Part shown: positions 11,812 to 22,713 of the stretch, in pieces
How positions within the stretch are numbered: position 1 is the first letter of the stretch
How the letters are laid out: each line of letters begins with the position of its first letter
NCBI GenBank assembly: GCA_029298735.1
Contig: JANSLP010000060.1
Coordinates: 62,001 to 126,000 of the forward strand
DNA from: Ophiostoma sp. CBS 140.51
Taxonomy: Eukaryota; Ascomycota; Sordariomycetes; Ophiostomatales; Ophiostomataceae
Direction: 5' to 3'
Length of the DNA stretch: 64,000 nt
Program-made: the position numbers and the translations under genes
The notes under the pieces: generated by a model
Told to the model about the DNA's origin: nothing
The model's input: the letters and a program-made list of their open reading frames with translations, nothing else
Database searches by the model: none

Positions 11812-12599
11812 CACCCTCTAATCGCCCCTAATTACAGGTTCAACTTTTGTCTACTCCCCAAGGTCGACAAAAGAGATGATTGAGACGAGACGATCGCTAA
11901 AAGGACAGACTGAGAGGGGGAGGGCGAAGAGAGAAAACGAGAAGAGGCGACATGAAATCCTGGTACGGGTACCGCCCCCTGAATCGATTAACCTGTGGGG
12001 AAGTATTTCCATCTCATGCAGAGGGGAAGATTAGGAGAGAACTAGGGGAAAAGATACATGAAAAGAACATGCCGTTGAAATACAGGAGACAGGAGGGACC
12101 AGACAAAAAGGTGGAGAAACAAGGCAAAAAACGGTGGATTGGACCAACCAGGGAAGCCAATTTCCGGAGATTGGGCAATTTGGGGGGCAGCAAGAGGAGC
12201 AAAGAGGAGCAAGAGTGGGAAAAGAGTACGTACCTCTCAGGGGACAAAAAGGAGAAAGAGCAATCGACAGCACTCGAGGCACTCGAAAAAAAGGAGAAAG
12301 TACGACTGAAGGAACGGGACACGCGTGTTTGGCGCCAAGCGAAGCTTAGCTTCGCCTATTTTGCCTCCCACCAGCAGCGACCAAAATACACCAAATGCAG
12401 GCCGTTCTGCAGACCGTTCTCAGACGGTCCTGGCTGGTCCAGGGGGAAATGTGCAGTCTGACGTCGGCTGGCAAGCAAGTTGGGGCACATTCAGGGCACC
12501 GTCGTCACACTGCAGCAAACAAAGAGACGACCAAACTGCGCCAACTGCCTGCGCTTCTCTCCCACTGTTGATCTTTGCCCAGCACTTGGACAACCCGCG

Positions 12600-13260
12600 T
12601 TTGTGAGGGTTTTTCCGTGGGCCCTTTCCCTTTTTTTCTCTTTCTTTTTTTTTCGTCGCAGCGTGGGTCCGTCTATCCTTCTGGGCGTATTCTGGTCGTT
12701 CGTCGGCTCTCCTGTGAGAAAAGGACAAGGAGAAGAAGTGGGTTTTCGCGAGTCCCTTCCCTCTTCCACGTCCCCTTGTTTCCCCTTGTCAGTTGCCCTG
12801 GTCTCTTCTTTCTACTTTCTGGGTCTGGGTCGCTTTTCTGGCACTCGTTTCGTCTCTTTCGCCTGCTGCTGGGTCGTGAAAGGAAAAAAAGAGAAAAAAA
12901 GAAGGTCCAGACTGAAAAGGAAAAGGCGTTCCTTTTTTGTTCTTTTTCTCTTGGTTCTCTCTTGCTCTCCTCCTCTTGGTTCCCTTCTCTCCTGTTCTTC
13001 TTTATCTTTACTCCAATCTCGAGATGCATCGCGACTGACACTTTTTGTTGAATTTGTCTCCTTTTTCTTTTGTCGCCGCTCTCCCACTCTCCTTTACTCT
13101 TATTCTTATCCGCACTCCTTCCTTCTTACCTCCTTTCTCTTTCCCCCCTTTTCTGGACCCTGACCGCGACTGCCTTTTCCGCGACTTTTTATTCTTCTCC
13201 GCGACAGTTGTCGCTTCTTTCCTCCCTCGCTTCGACACCTCCTTCCCTCCTTGAACTTTT
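12600..13260 (+). promoter_or_regulatory. Long pyrimidine-rich tract upstream of mannosyltransferase gene
   Basis: Most of this stretch is C/T on the plus strand (runs of CTTTTTCTC, TTCCCTCTTCC and similar) with short purine interruptions near 12.88-12.93 kb. Pyrimidine-rich leaders mark transcription starts in filamentous fungi, so it probably contains the core promoter and long 5' leader of the gene at 13477. Confidence 0.45.
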
Positions 13261-13476
13261 GTGACTTTGTGTCGGCTCGTACCTTTGTACACACACAGAA
13301 GGAACCGACAAACGTCAAACCGTCTCAATCCCACACAACCAGTCGCGCCTGCCGTTTGCGCAGACGACCACCGACATCGACGACTCATCGAGACGACTCA
13401 CATCGACACTCTCGACTGACACCTCGACTCTTCTTGCATACCCCTCCCACACCACCTCCTCTCCTCCACCACCACC

Positions 13477-14869
13477 ATGCCATCCCTCTGGCAGTACGTC
13501 CGTGGCATGGCCTCTGGCTCGTCCTCGCGCTACGAACCCATCGACAACGACAAGGACCGCGACCACGACCGCGACGTCTGGAGCTCGCCCTCGCTGGCTT
13601 CGCTGTCGTCTCTTTCGTCTTCTACTTCTCATACTTCCTCCTCTTCACACACCGCCGTCTGGCCCGACTCGCCATCACAACCCCACCGCAATGTCCTCGG
13701 CATGATTGTGCGCCGTCTGCGGAGGGGCACCACGACTCTGCTGCTCATCGACCTGTTTATCGTCATTGTGCTGCTCGTCGCCTTTGAGCCTCTGATTACT
13801 CTTCTCCGCCGCAACGAGGAGTTCTTTGGGCCCCGTGTCGTTCTGTCCGGCCCCTCGAGCGTCGACGCTTGGGACCCTGCTGGTGTCACTGTCCCGGCCA
13901 CCAAGCACGCCCTCGGTATCCCGCTGCCGCCCCCTCCCCCGCCTCCCCCTGCCGGCAAGCGCAACGCCATTCCCCGGATTCTGCACCAGACTACGGCCAC
14001 CGAGAAGATCCCCGAGAAGTGGCGGGAGTCGCAGGCGTCCTGCAAGCAGGCTTACAAGGACTTTGAGTACAAGGTGAGCACCCCCATGAAACCAAATGAT
14101 TGCCTCCCAGCACCTGATATTTCTTTGCTAACTCGCCCAGCTCTGGACCGACGCTTCGGCTCGCGACTTCCTTGCCGAGGAGTACCCCTGGTTCATCAAC
14201 GTTTGGGACAACTACGTCTTCCCCATTCAGCGCGCCGACGCCATTCGCTACTTTGTCCTCTACCACTACGGCGGCATCTACCTGGACATGGACACCTGGT
14301 GCAACAGCAGTTTCCCCCTGGAGCGCATCGAGGCCACTCCCGAAGACACCAGCGAGGGCGCCATGCACCGTGCCCTCTTCAAGTCGACGCTCCCCACCGG
14401 CATCACCAACGACTTCATGATTGCCTCCGCCCGCCACCCGGCCTACGAGTCCGCCATCGCCCAGCTCCCGCTCTACAACAAAATCACCCACTTCTGGGCC
14501 AAATGGCAGCCGTACGCCGTCATTATGATTTCCGCCGGTCCCATGTTCCTGACCATGGTCGTCAAAGACTACCTCCAGACCCCTCCCTACGCCATGCACG
14601 CCCGCACCATTGGCGTCATCAATGCAACCGAGCTGGCACCCTTTATCACCGATCTCGAAAGCGGCACCTGGCACCAGGGCGACGCCAAGGCGCTCATGTG
14701 GATCGGCACGCGGCCCTGGACATGGTTCGGCATGGGCGCCATTGGCCTGATTGCCGGTCTGTTTGTGGTCAACCGTCTGCTGACGTGGTGCTACGGGTGT
14801 GCGCGCGGGTCGCGGTCGTCGTCGTCGTCTGCAGAGGGCGGTCTGTTGAAGTTGAGTAAGATTGTATGA
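13477..14869 (+). CDS. Inositol phosphorylceramide mannosyltransferase (SUR1/CSG1/CSH1-like)
   Basis: Two exons, 13477-14073 and 14141-14869, encode 441 residues. The intron has a GTGAGC donor, a CTAAC branch site and a CCCAG acceptor. It is a type II Golgi protein: a Ser-rich cytosolic tail, a membrane segment around residues 84-105, a proline run (about 152-160), then the catalytic domain. That domain opens with I-P-R-I-L-H-Q-T and includes R-A-D-A-I-R-Y-F, the DxD motif in Y-L-D-M-D (Asp248/Asp250) and N-D-F-M. These are hallmarks of the GT32 enzymes that transfer mannose from GDP-mannose to inositol phosphorylceramide. A second membrane segment near residues 405-425 matches SUR1 topology. 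It should make MIPC sphingolipids in the Golgi. Another GT32 role (for example Och1-like) is less likely given the motif set. Confidence 0.9.
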
Positions 14870-16111
14870 GTCCGAGGCACTTTGCGAGGCGAAGCCGAGG
14901 ACAACATTATATTACGACCTGGAGTGATTAGCATTTTCTTGCGATTTTTTTGCATACCTTTTCCCCTTCTTGGTTTATTCCTTTCTCGATAATAGTTTTT
15001 TTTGGATATTCTGTTGTATCTTCTTCTTTTTTTTAGGTAATCTTGGGCATAATACACAAATGGCATAATAAAGACATTCAAACATAATGGTGCACGAACC
15101 AACGGAAAGTGAACGGACCATGTGAGGAGAAGGAGGGGATGATGGCGACGCGGCGCACTCGACAACCGGGTATTGTGATGGATCGCCTCTGGGTTTGGGT
15201 ATCTGGGTAAACGAACATCGTCTGCTTTCCCGGGGAAATGCACTGAAAGAGACATACCCAACCCAGTGGCATGCTGTGCCGCAGAGGAGATGGAGATGAT
15301 GAATATTGAGGATTTGGAGGATTGCTTGACTGTTTTTCGGAAAGGGTAGATACGTTTTTATATGTGCAGTCAGCTCGATTGCCTGCCCCGAAGTCTCTCG
15401 GAGTCTTGTCGCCTTTTATGCCTCCGGCGTACCACCACACGGACGATATGAATACGATCCCGAAGTTGAACAACGATTGTCAACATCCAGGCAGCAATTA
15501 TTGATATATTCTTATTGGTGACTGGCTGTCTATCTTTCGTTGATTTGTCGTTTCACCGACTTCGACTCAAAGTAAGACCGGAACGATGGATCAATTACCT
15601 CAGTTCCATACGGGAGACGGCTTTGTCGTAGAGTGTGGTCAGCCTTGTTGAAATCATGTGTCACATAACTTGCGATACACTCAATATGGTCTGCAGCACT
15701 TTGTGCTTTTCACAATTTCAACACATTGGCTGAGTGCTGACAGCTTTTTAGAGCACGCCGGACGACGCCTCATTTTTGAACAGCTCCGAGTAGCTTACTT
15801 TGGGCGGTGACGTACTTCGTGGTAGCTTTTGGGAGTCTCGTCGTTTTGGGGTTAGCCAACGCCAAGATCTTCCAATAATCCAATAACGCCAACGAAAAAG
15901 CCACGATAGGCTCGTTTCGCCCAAAAGGGACAAAAAATGAAGAGGGTACGGTAAGATGGGAAATAGAAGAAAAGTGGACAGAAAAGATGGAAAAGTGAAA
16001 AGGGGCGTCAAAGGCGTCTGGGGCCGTCTATCTCTTTTCTCTTGGCACTTGACATCAACATTGACGACGTTCTCCTATCAGCATCATCCTCTTCCGACTC
16101 CCCTCGTCGCA
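14870..16111. other. Intergenic
   Basis: AT-rich 3' flank of the mannosyltransferase gene, then unremarkable sequence. No supported gene. Confidence 0.5.
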
Positions 16112-16687
16112 ATGAAGCTCACCCAGTTGGCCAGCCTTTTGGGCCTCGCGCTGACCTTTTCTGCTCCCGTCGCAGCCGCCAACTGCCGGCCATCGAAGCC
16201 GTCGTCGGTGTCGTCCACTCCGTCTTCCTCGTCGTCGGCGTCCCCCTCTCCGAGCTGCAATCCCAACAACCTCGTCGTCAACGGCGACTTTTCGGCTGGC
16301 AGTCTGGCCGGTTGGACCAGCTCCACGAATGTCGGATACCTATCCGGGCCGGGCTACTATGCGACCGAAGCCCAGTTCGACGTCGACGCCGACGGCACAG
16401 GCAGTCTGTCGCAGTCGTCGTTGGTGACTGTCGTCGGCACCACCTACACGCTGTCATTTAGCTACTTTGCGCCCGAGTTTGACAGCAGCAACAGCTACTT
16501 TTCGGTACATGTCAACGGTCCGCCGCCATTCCTGAGTGTGGTGCAGGCCACGCCGCAGTCGTATACGGGCACGTTTGTTGCCACGTCTACATCGACGACG
16601 GTCGGGTTCACGGTGGTGGCCGGGTCGGAGGCTGTGCTGCAAGTGTCGAATGTCCAAGTGTACCAAGTGTGCGAGGGTGAAGAGTAG
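16112..16687 (+). CDS. Secreted protein with CBM4/9-like beta-sandwich
   Basis: A single exon of 191 residues. The ATG at 16112 begins a clear signal peptide (residues 1-22, ending V-A-A-A); the open frame upstream is promoter. A Ser/Pro linker (about 27-48) separates it from one domain starting C-N-P-N-N-L-V-V-N-G-D-F and G-W-T-S. That opening, with alternating strands rich in Ser, Thr, Tyr and Phe, is characteristic of carbohydrate-binding CBM4/9-type or related galactose-binding-like sandwiches found as stand-alone secreted fungal proteins. No catalytic domain is attached. It is followed after 300 bases by a LysM protein on the same strand, so the two may share a role at the wall or host surface. 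The ligand is unknown. Confidence 0.75.
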   Translation: MKLTQLASLLGLALTFSAPVAAANCRPSKPSSVSSTPSSSSSASPSPSCNPNNLVVNGDFSAGSLAGWTSSTNVGYLSGPGYYATEAQFDVDADGTGSLSQSSLVTVVGTTYTLSFSYFAPEFDSSNSYFSVHVNGPPPFLSVVQATPQSYTGTFVATSTSTTVGFTVVAGSEAVLQVSNVQVYQVCEGEE

Positions 16688-16740
16688 ACGACGGAGGGAA
16701 GAGAAGTAAGAAATAAGGGTGTATATACGGATTTATCTAG

Positions 16741-16787
16741 TGGATTTGATGGATTGATGGATTGATAGATTGATAGATTGATAAATT
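16741..16787. repeat. GATTGATR octamer repeat
   Basis: Imperfect GATTGATG/GATTGATA tandem units in the 3' flank of the CBM-like gene. Confidence 0.6.
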
Positions 16788-16987
16788 GACACGGGTCGGG
16801 GACGGGTCGGGCTTTCGTTGATATCGGTGATAAACTGTGGTGACGAGTTGTCGACGACGACTGCATTTATCCATTGATGGAATCTGTAAATAGATCATAG
16901 AGAGCGAGTGTCCCTTGAAGACATAAATAGACGACGTGCCTTTCATGTTAGGTTAGAAAATGCAAACCAACAAGTCAAGCCGCCACG

Positions 16988-17683
16988 ATGAAGCTCCTTC
17001 TCCTCCCCCTTTCGTCCGTCGGTCTGGTCGCCGCCCAGTCCACAACAACTCCACCACCCGGGCTCACCTATTTGGGCACCTACACCATACAAGCCAACGA
17101 CACCCTCGCGTCCATTTCTGTGTCTGTCGGTCGTGGCGTCTGCGCTCTTGCCCGTGCCAACCGCATGGCAGATGTCGAGTTGATGCCGAGAGTGGGCATG
17201 GAGATGCTCGTCCCGGCAAATGACTCCATCGTCAACGACACATCCTGCCTCCTAAAAGAGCCGACGTCGACACTTCCCTGCATCTATGGCGGGCCACATG
17301 TGTACACGGTCGTGGCGGGGGATACTCTCGCAAAGGTGGCGAAGAAGTTGAACTTGGACGTCAGTGCATTGGGCAACTCGACTGGGCCGCCTCCACCGGG
17401 AGCATCGTCGTCGTCTTCCGTCTCTGTCGATACCCCTTTGCAAGTCGGCCGCGGCCTTAAAATCCCACAGTGCAGTCCGTCTGCCTGCCAGGTCCAGCCC
17501 TACCGTTTCGTGTATGGCACATATGTCGACCTAGCTGCCTCTTTCAACACGACTGTCGGTCAGATCTTGGCGTTCAACCCGACGTACAGCTTCAGTGCGG
17601 CCACTGATGTCGACAAGGCTCCGGTCATCACTTTGCCGAACGACTGTCGTCCGCTCTCGACAAACATCACTGTAATTTCATAG
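16988..17683 (+). CDS. Secreted three-LysM protein (LysM-effector type)
   Basis: A single exon of 231 residues with a signal peptide at about 1-16 (V-A-A-Q). Three LysM-like units are visible. The first is Y-T-I-Q-A-N-D-T-L onward (about 31-75), the second V-Y-T-V-V-A-G-D-T-L (about 105-160), and the third Y-R-F-V-Y-G-T-Y-V-D-L with I-L-A-F-N-P (about 172-216). Cysteines at 52, 87, 98, 162, 167 and 220 could form disulfides. There is no chitinase or other catalytic domain, as in effector-type LysM proteins such as Ecp6 that bind chitin oligomers or shield hyphae. The third unit lacks the usual G-D-T/S start. The gene lies between a CBM-like protein and a carboxylesterase, both secreted. Chitin binding and a role with plants, insects or bacteria are inference. 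Confidence 0.85.
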   Translation: MKLLLLPLSSVGLVAAQSTTTPPPGLTYLGTYTIQANDTLASISVSVGRGVCALARANRMADVELMPRVGMEMLVPANDSIVNDTSCLLKEPTSTLPCIYGGPHVYTVVAGDTLAKVAKKLNLDVSALGNSTGPPPPGASSSSSVSVDTPLQVGRGLKIPQCSPSACQVQPYRFVYGTYVDLAASFNTTVGQILAFNPTYSFSAATDVDKAPVITLPNDCRPLSTNITVIS

Positions 17684-17753
17684 ACACACATTTGAATAGA
17701 CAATAAACTTTTATTATGCCTATTCTGCTCTCCTCTCCTCCTCTTTTTTTTCT

Positions 17754-19388
17754 CTAGAACGGAGTCTGCTGCTCAAAGTAGTCGGTGATCAACTGAATCT
17801 GTGCTTGGTCGGCAATCGGAATGTTGCCCCAGCCGTCGCCGACGTGCATGACAACGGTGGCGTTGGTGGTGGGCACCCACGTAGGAAGTGTGCTGCTGTT
17901 CGCTCCGCCTGAGGGATCGCCCGTCCGTGCAAAGTTGGCCCAGTAGGCCGACATTCTCTGTGCAATAAATGCGTCCGTCGGCTGCCACGGCAGGTCCGTC
18001 TTGTACAGGTTGTTGAACACGTAGTTGATTTCCGACATGTGGTGGGCACCCTGGTCCTGACCAGGCGGCGCATGGTCCCAGAAATAGGTGTAGATGGGCG
18101 CGGCGGTCGTCTTGCGCCAACCCGCAGCAAAACCCCACGATGAGACTTTGGAAGTGTCGGACCAGTGCGCATTGTACGCAGCGGCGGCTTGGGTGTCGTT
18201 GCTGGCGGGGTAGGCCGCCAGAGCCTTGGTGGACAAATTGTAGCTGCCGTACTGGGCGAGCATGTCGGCTTCGTACTCGGAGAGGGTCAAGTTGAGACCA
18301 AAGACAGCGCCAGACTCGTCGCGAGTGTTGCCCGTCATCAAAGGGACGGCGTGGGACGGAGCCTTGGCCAGCAGATTGGCATACGTATCGGGCATGGCGT
18401 AGTAGTCGAGTGTCGGTCGGAAGCCGCCACCAGAGCCGGGCGACGAGGACGTGTCGGTGAGCGAAGCGAGCGGGATCTTGCGGAGTTCGGCGACAGTCGT
18501 GGCATTGTTCTGTTGCAAAAAGGACTGGCCCAGTTGGAGAGAGTAGGTCATGTTGTTGTAGCTCTCGGCGAGACTGGCAGCCAAGGGGTCGCGCGGGTCG
18601 CGGATACCGCTCTCGGCAATGGCGCCTGCAATCGTTCCTTCGGGCACCAGGCTGTGGGGTGCATTGACGGCGTGGTAGACGGCTGCCGAGCCGGCCGACT
18701 GTCCGACGACGGTGATTCTGTCAGGATCGCCGCCAAAGATGGCAATGTTGGCATGCACCCAGCGCAGGGCGGCGTATTGGTCTAGCATACCCCAGTTGCC
18801 AGACGAGTTCACGCCATTCTCGGCCAGCATTTCTTCAGCCAACTCGGGCAGAGCCAGCCATCCAAAGGCTCCGTCGCGGTGGTTGTAGTTGACAAAGACA
18901 ACTCCTTGCGCGGCCATACCACCGCCGTCAAAGAGGGCATCAGCGCCTGATCCGCCAGCGGGGTGGGTCCAGAAAATGACGGGCAGTTTGTCGGAACTCG
19001 AGTTGGCGACAGACCAAATGTTGAGATTAAGGCAGTCTTCGCTAGTGGTGGCACTCTCGCCGGGCGATGTTGGGCAGCCAGCTCCGAAGCTGCTGGCCTT
19101 AAGCGTGGTGTTCCAGGAGGTGCGGTTCTGCGGCGGACGCCAGCGGTTGTTGCCGGCGGTCGAGGCAGCATAGGGAATGCCCTTCCAGACGGCGACGTCT
19201 TGCCAGTTGGCGAGGTTGGCGAGGGTGACGTTGTTGTAAGTGCCGACGGCTTGCGGCGAGCTGTTGAAGGCGGGCACGCCCTGGACGGGACCGTTGGCTG
19301 TCAGGAGGACTTGGCCGGCGAGGGAGGCCAAAGCACCAGTGGCCAATTGGCCGATGCACAGGCCGGTGAGGAGAGTGGTGGAAGGCAT
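17754..19388 (-). CDS. Secreted type-B carboxylesterase
   Basis: A single exon of 544 residues. The ATG at 19386-19388 starts a signal peptide (about 1-22). Landmarks are the G-I-P-Y-A-A start of the alpha/beta-hydrolase core, E-D-C-L-N-L-N-I-W, the oxyanion-hole G-G motif (A-G-G-S-G), the nucleophile elbow G-Q-S-A-G-S, an acidic residue in T-R-D-E-S-G-A, and the catalytic His in H-H-M-S-E-I. The set is complete, so activity is expected. It is not a close duplicate of the esterase at 6438-8338, which has a different elbow and length. The gene converges on the LysM gene with only 70 bases between the stops. Substrate is not predictable. Confidence 0.93.
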   Translation of the reverse strand: MPSTTLLTGLCIGQLATGALASLAGQVLLTANGPVQGVPAFNSSPQAVGTYNNVTLANLANWQDVAVWKGIPYAASTAGNNRWRPPQNRTSWNTTLKASSFGAGCPTSPGESATTSEDCLNLNIWSVANSSSDKLPVIFWTHPAGGSGADALFDGGGMAAQGVVFVNYNHRDGAFGWLALPELAEEMLAENGVNSSGNWGMLDQYAALRWVHANIAIFGGDPDRITVVGQSAGSAAVYHAVNAPHSLVPEGTIAGAIAESGIRDPRDPLAASLAESYNNMTYSLQLGQSFLQQNNATTVAELRKIPLASLTDTSSSPGSGGGFRPTLDYYAMPDTYANLLAKAPSHAVPLMTGNTRDESGAVFGLNLTLSEYEADMLAQYGSYNLSTKALAAYPASNDTQAAAAYNAHWSDTSKVSSWGFAAGWRKTTAAPIYTYFWDHAPPGQDQGAHHMSEINYVFNNLYKTDLPWQPTDAFIAQRMSAYWANFARTGDPSGGANSSTLPTWVPTTNATVVMHVGDGWGNIPIADQAQIQLITDYFEQQTPF

Positions 19389-20812
19389 GATGAGTATTGG
19401 CGATGCCGATGACCGAAGTTGTTTCTCATGTCGAAATCATCGTGACGGTCGTGCTCTTTTAAATCATTTTTTTGGTAAGCAACTTGCCCGCCCTCGGTCT
19501 CGCATTCTGCAAGACTTCTTGCAGAGCTCCATCGTTGCATCGCCATAGCATCCTCGGTATGCGCGCGGCTTTGGACGGGATTGGACGGATTTAATCCAAT
19601 TCAGCCTGAAAGGTCATCAGGAGATAACCAGTCGCGTCAATGTTGGCATACGGAGAGGTCCACTGCGGTTGATTTCGTGGACTTGGGACGGCATGATTCT
19701 CACAATCTAATGAGTTGTTGTACGGGTTGTTGTACGGGTTGTTATGGGTTGTAGTAAGTACTCGAACGCGCGTACGGACATACGACGCTCTGTTGATCCG
19801 ATCGTCATCGTAGATTCTTCGGTGATAAAAGAGCGGGAAGTGGACTGGGAGTGGGAATGGAAGTGGATAAAGTGTTGATCCTCAAGGTTTGTCGTCGGGG
19901 ATATTTCAAGAAATTCATCGCAAGGTGACGCGTTTTGGCCAGGTATCGTGGCGGAGGGCCAGCAGATGAAGAAGAGAAGGATGAAGAGAAAGAAAAGAGT
20001 GGCGATCAGCAAGGAAAACTGCGGGTGTCCTGGGTTTTGTAGAAGGACAGAAAGCTGGTCAATGACTGTTGACCGACAAGGTCTTCGGAAAGCTCGGGAA
20101 GCTTTTTGTCGACTTTTTTGACCTTTTTACGTGAATCGGGTCAAATCCACGGTCTGACCAAACCTGGGGAAGGTGCGCTAAGATTAGTGGGGATATAGTG
20201 GAAGTAGTAGGTCTCTGCTCTCTCTACCGCCTATCTGGATACACACACAAAAGTCACCCAATTACATCACTAGCACGGCCGGCACTTACAATGGGCGGTC
20301 GAGACAGCCAAAGGAAATGACAAATCCGACGCCATCCGGTGTTGTTGCTGGTGCATCGTAGATCTTCTTTTGTTGCGTCGTTCTCTTATGTGCAAATCTT
20401 CAATATGCATGTGTCGAGTTGTCGAGTCGCTCCTTCCTTCTTCCCCGCGAATCTGTGTCGCGCCTTCCCTGACCTTCCACTCAACACCTGCCAAATGGTG
20501 TGCTAGCGGCTAACGCAACCGCGATGACGGATGGCAACATCTGCGTCAGGGGGGCACCTGCCTGATGGCGAGCAAAAACACAGCAAATAGCACAGCAAAA
20601 CAGCGCACAAAAATAGCGCTCAAAATAACTGCCAACATGGGACAGCGGTCAATTAATAGGCATGTCTGCCTATGGTATGCAAGCAGACTGTGCCGGTGTC
20701 CGCGAAGCGAGTGCTGGTTTGTAATGAATAAGCACGAACAAGGGCGCAAGGCGCAGGAGCACGAATAACGACATCACTATGAGCATGGCTGGAGCCCAGA
20801 TGGCTATTTACA
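19389..20812. other. Intergenic
   Basis: It carries the promoters of the esterase (minus) and the MFS gene (plus). A 12-bp direct repeat lies at 19714-19747. No coding region is supported. Confidence 0.5.
19714..19747. repeat. GTTGTTGTACGG tandem repeat
   Basis: Two exact copies of the 12-mer followed by one degenerate copy. Confidence 0.6.
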
Positions 20813-22713
20813 ATGGCTGAAAACGTTTTCGACACTCGGAGAGAACTGGATGAACTGGAAGAGTTGGACGAACAATACGAGAACGACAGACGAGACGGCA
20901 GACACGACAACTCGTCCGGTATCTGCCTTCAACCGATGCCCAAGATGAGAGACTACCAACGAGAGAGCGAACTCGACACAGAGCGATTGCTCAACGACGG
21001 CGGCGAGAGCAGCAGCAGTCGAAGCAACTCGACTGTCGATGTCGACCTCGATCTGGACGACGATAGCAAACAGCATCACAACACACCGCCAACATCACGC
21101 AAGACATGGCGCAGCTACATCTGGGACGCCTGGGACCGACCGCCGGCTGAACGTCGTCTCCTACACAAAGTCGACGCCGTCGTCTTGACGTTTGCCTCCA
21201 TCGGCTACTTCTTGAAGACATTGGACCAGACAAATGTGTATAACGCCTTTTTGAGTGGCATGAAGGAAGAACTCCACATGGACGGCAACGAGCTTGTGAC
21301 GAGCACATCGCTGTGGACGGCCGGCTATGTCCTCGGCCAGATCCCGGCCACACTGTTGATTACCCGCGTCAGTCCGCGTTGGGTCATCCCGTCCCTCGAG
21401 GTCGGCTGGGGACTGGCGACGGTGTGTGCAGCGACGGTGCAGTCACCTCATGCCTTGTACCTGTTGAGATTCATCGTCGGCCTGTTTGAGAGCGGCTTCT
21501 ACCCGGGCATCCACTACTTGTTGGGCTCCATCTACACACCACAAGAACTCGGCAAGCGGGCGATGCTGTTCTGGCTGTCCGGGTCAGTGGGCCGACTATT
21601 TAGTGGTTTTCTCCAGGCCGCTGCTTACGAGCGGTTGCACGGCGTACACGGACTCTCTGGTTGGCGGTGGCTGTTCGTAGTGGATGGTAAGTCATGCCCT
21701 TCTCTAAACTGACCTTATTACTACGCATGCTGACTATTAGGCTTCATCACTTTACCTTTGGCCCTCCTCGGCTACATCTTCTTCCCCAATCTGCCCCAGA
21801 GCGGCGACCGCACCTGGTGGCTCTCTGAAGACGAACGCCAGCTATCAGTGGATCGTATGAAGGCGATTGGCCGGGCCGAAAAGCAGCCATGGACCCGTGA
21901 AAAAGTGCACCGCATCTTGCGGAGTTGGCACACATATCTGTTGCCCCTACTCTACATCCTGTGGAACAACGGCAGCTACCAAAACGCCATGGGCTACTGG
22001 CTCAAGAGTTTCAATGCGGATCCGCCACCAGTGCCAGGTGTCTCTTTTACAACCAGCCAGATCAATAACCGTACGTCTCCCCCGCTCTTCTTCTTCTTAT
22101 AAGTCACTCCTAACCGCTGGCAGTTCCCCTTCTCTGCACCGGCATCCTCATCGCCATGTCCCTCGTCTGGGGCTGGCTCTCGGATGCTCTGCACGGCTCC
22201 GCCCGCCGCTGGCCATTCATCTACTTGGGCGCGGCTATCCATCTCGGCTTCGCCATTACGTTTCTCAGAATGCCCTTGTACGAGGACATCCATGCTCGCA
22301 AAGTCGTCTACTGGTTCAGTGAGATTGGCGGCGGTGCTGGCCCGCTCATCCTCATCTGGATCAATGAAATTTGCTCAGCCGATACCGAGAAGCGTGCTCT
22401 CGTAGTTGCCGTCGCCAACGACTTGGCCTATGTCCTGCAGGCTGTTGCGCCCAATTTCGTGTGGCGCACCACCGACTTCCCAGCGGCGCGTCGTGGGTAT
22501 ACGTGGTCCATTACTCTCCAGATATTGATGGTCATCGTGACAGTGGCCATCCAGATTCTGCTATGGCGTGACCGGCGGAGAGAAGAGGCCACTAAACTGA
22601 TCAAGAGGAGAATTAGAGCCGGAAAGCAAAAGACACGGCGGGCAAGCTGGAGGGAGGCCGAACGGCAGCCGCTCGTCTACACGGCCGTGCCGACTAACGA
22701 CACGGAGGTGTGA
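20813..22713 (+). CDS. MFS permease, anion:cation symporter family (pantothenate/allantoate type)
   Basis: Three exons, 20813-21686, 21741-22070 and 22124-22713, give 597 residues. Donors are GTAAGT and GTACGT; acceptors are TTAG and GGCAG. The N-terminus (about 110 residues) is cytosolic and rich in Asp, Glu and Ser. The 12-TM core follows, with F-L-K-T-L-D-Q-T-N-V-Y-N-A-F in TM1, G-Q-I-P-A-T-L after TM2, and G-F-Y-P-G near TM4/5. Before TM7 there is P-L-L-Y-I-L-W-N-N, then S-Q-I-N-N. This combination is characteristic of the DAL5/FEN2/Liz1 group, which imports carboxylated vitamins or nitrogenous acids with protons. The W-N-N and S-Q-I-N-N pattern resembles pantothenate transporters most. 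The exact substrate is inferred. No related biosynthetic gene is adjacent. Confidence 0.88.

Larger units (their letters stand above)
8339..13476. other. 5.1-kb gene-poor stretch with pyrimidine-rich 3' end
   Basis: No protein gene is supported. Long open frames on either strand (for example 8506-9120 minus and 11952-12461 plus) have low-complexity or incoherent translations. Visible structure includes GTGATC microsatellites (8363-8400), an 11-bp inverted repeat (9394-9435), small tandem repeats (9441-9466 and 11782-11811), and a purine-rich block around 11.95-12.33 kb. A strongly C/T-rich block follows from about 12.6 to 13.26 kb and leads into the mannosyltransferase gene. Non-coding transcripts cannot be excluded. 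Confidence 0.5.

Noticed and set aside
11952..12461. 169-codon Lys/Glu-rich open frame
   Set aside because: It only reflects a purine-rich DNA block; no start context, homology or codon bias supports a gene.
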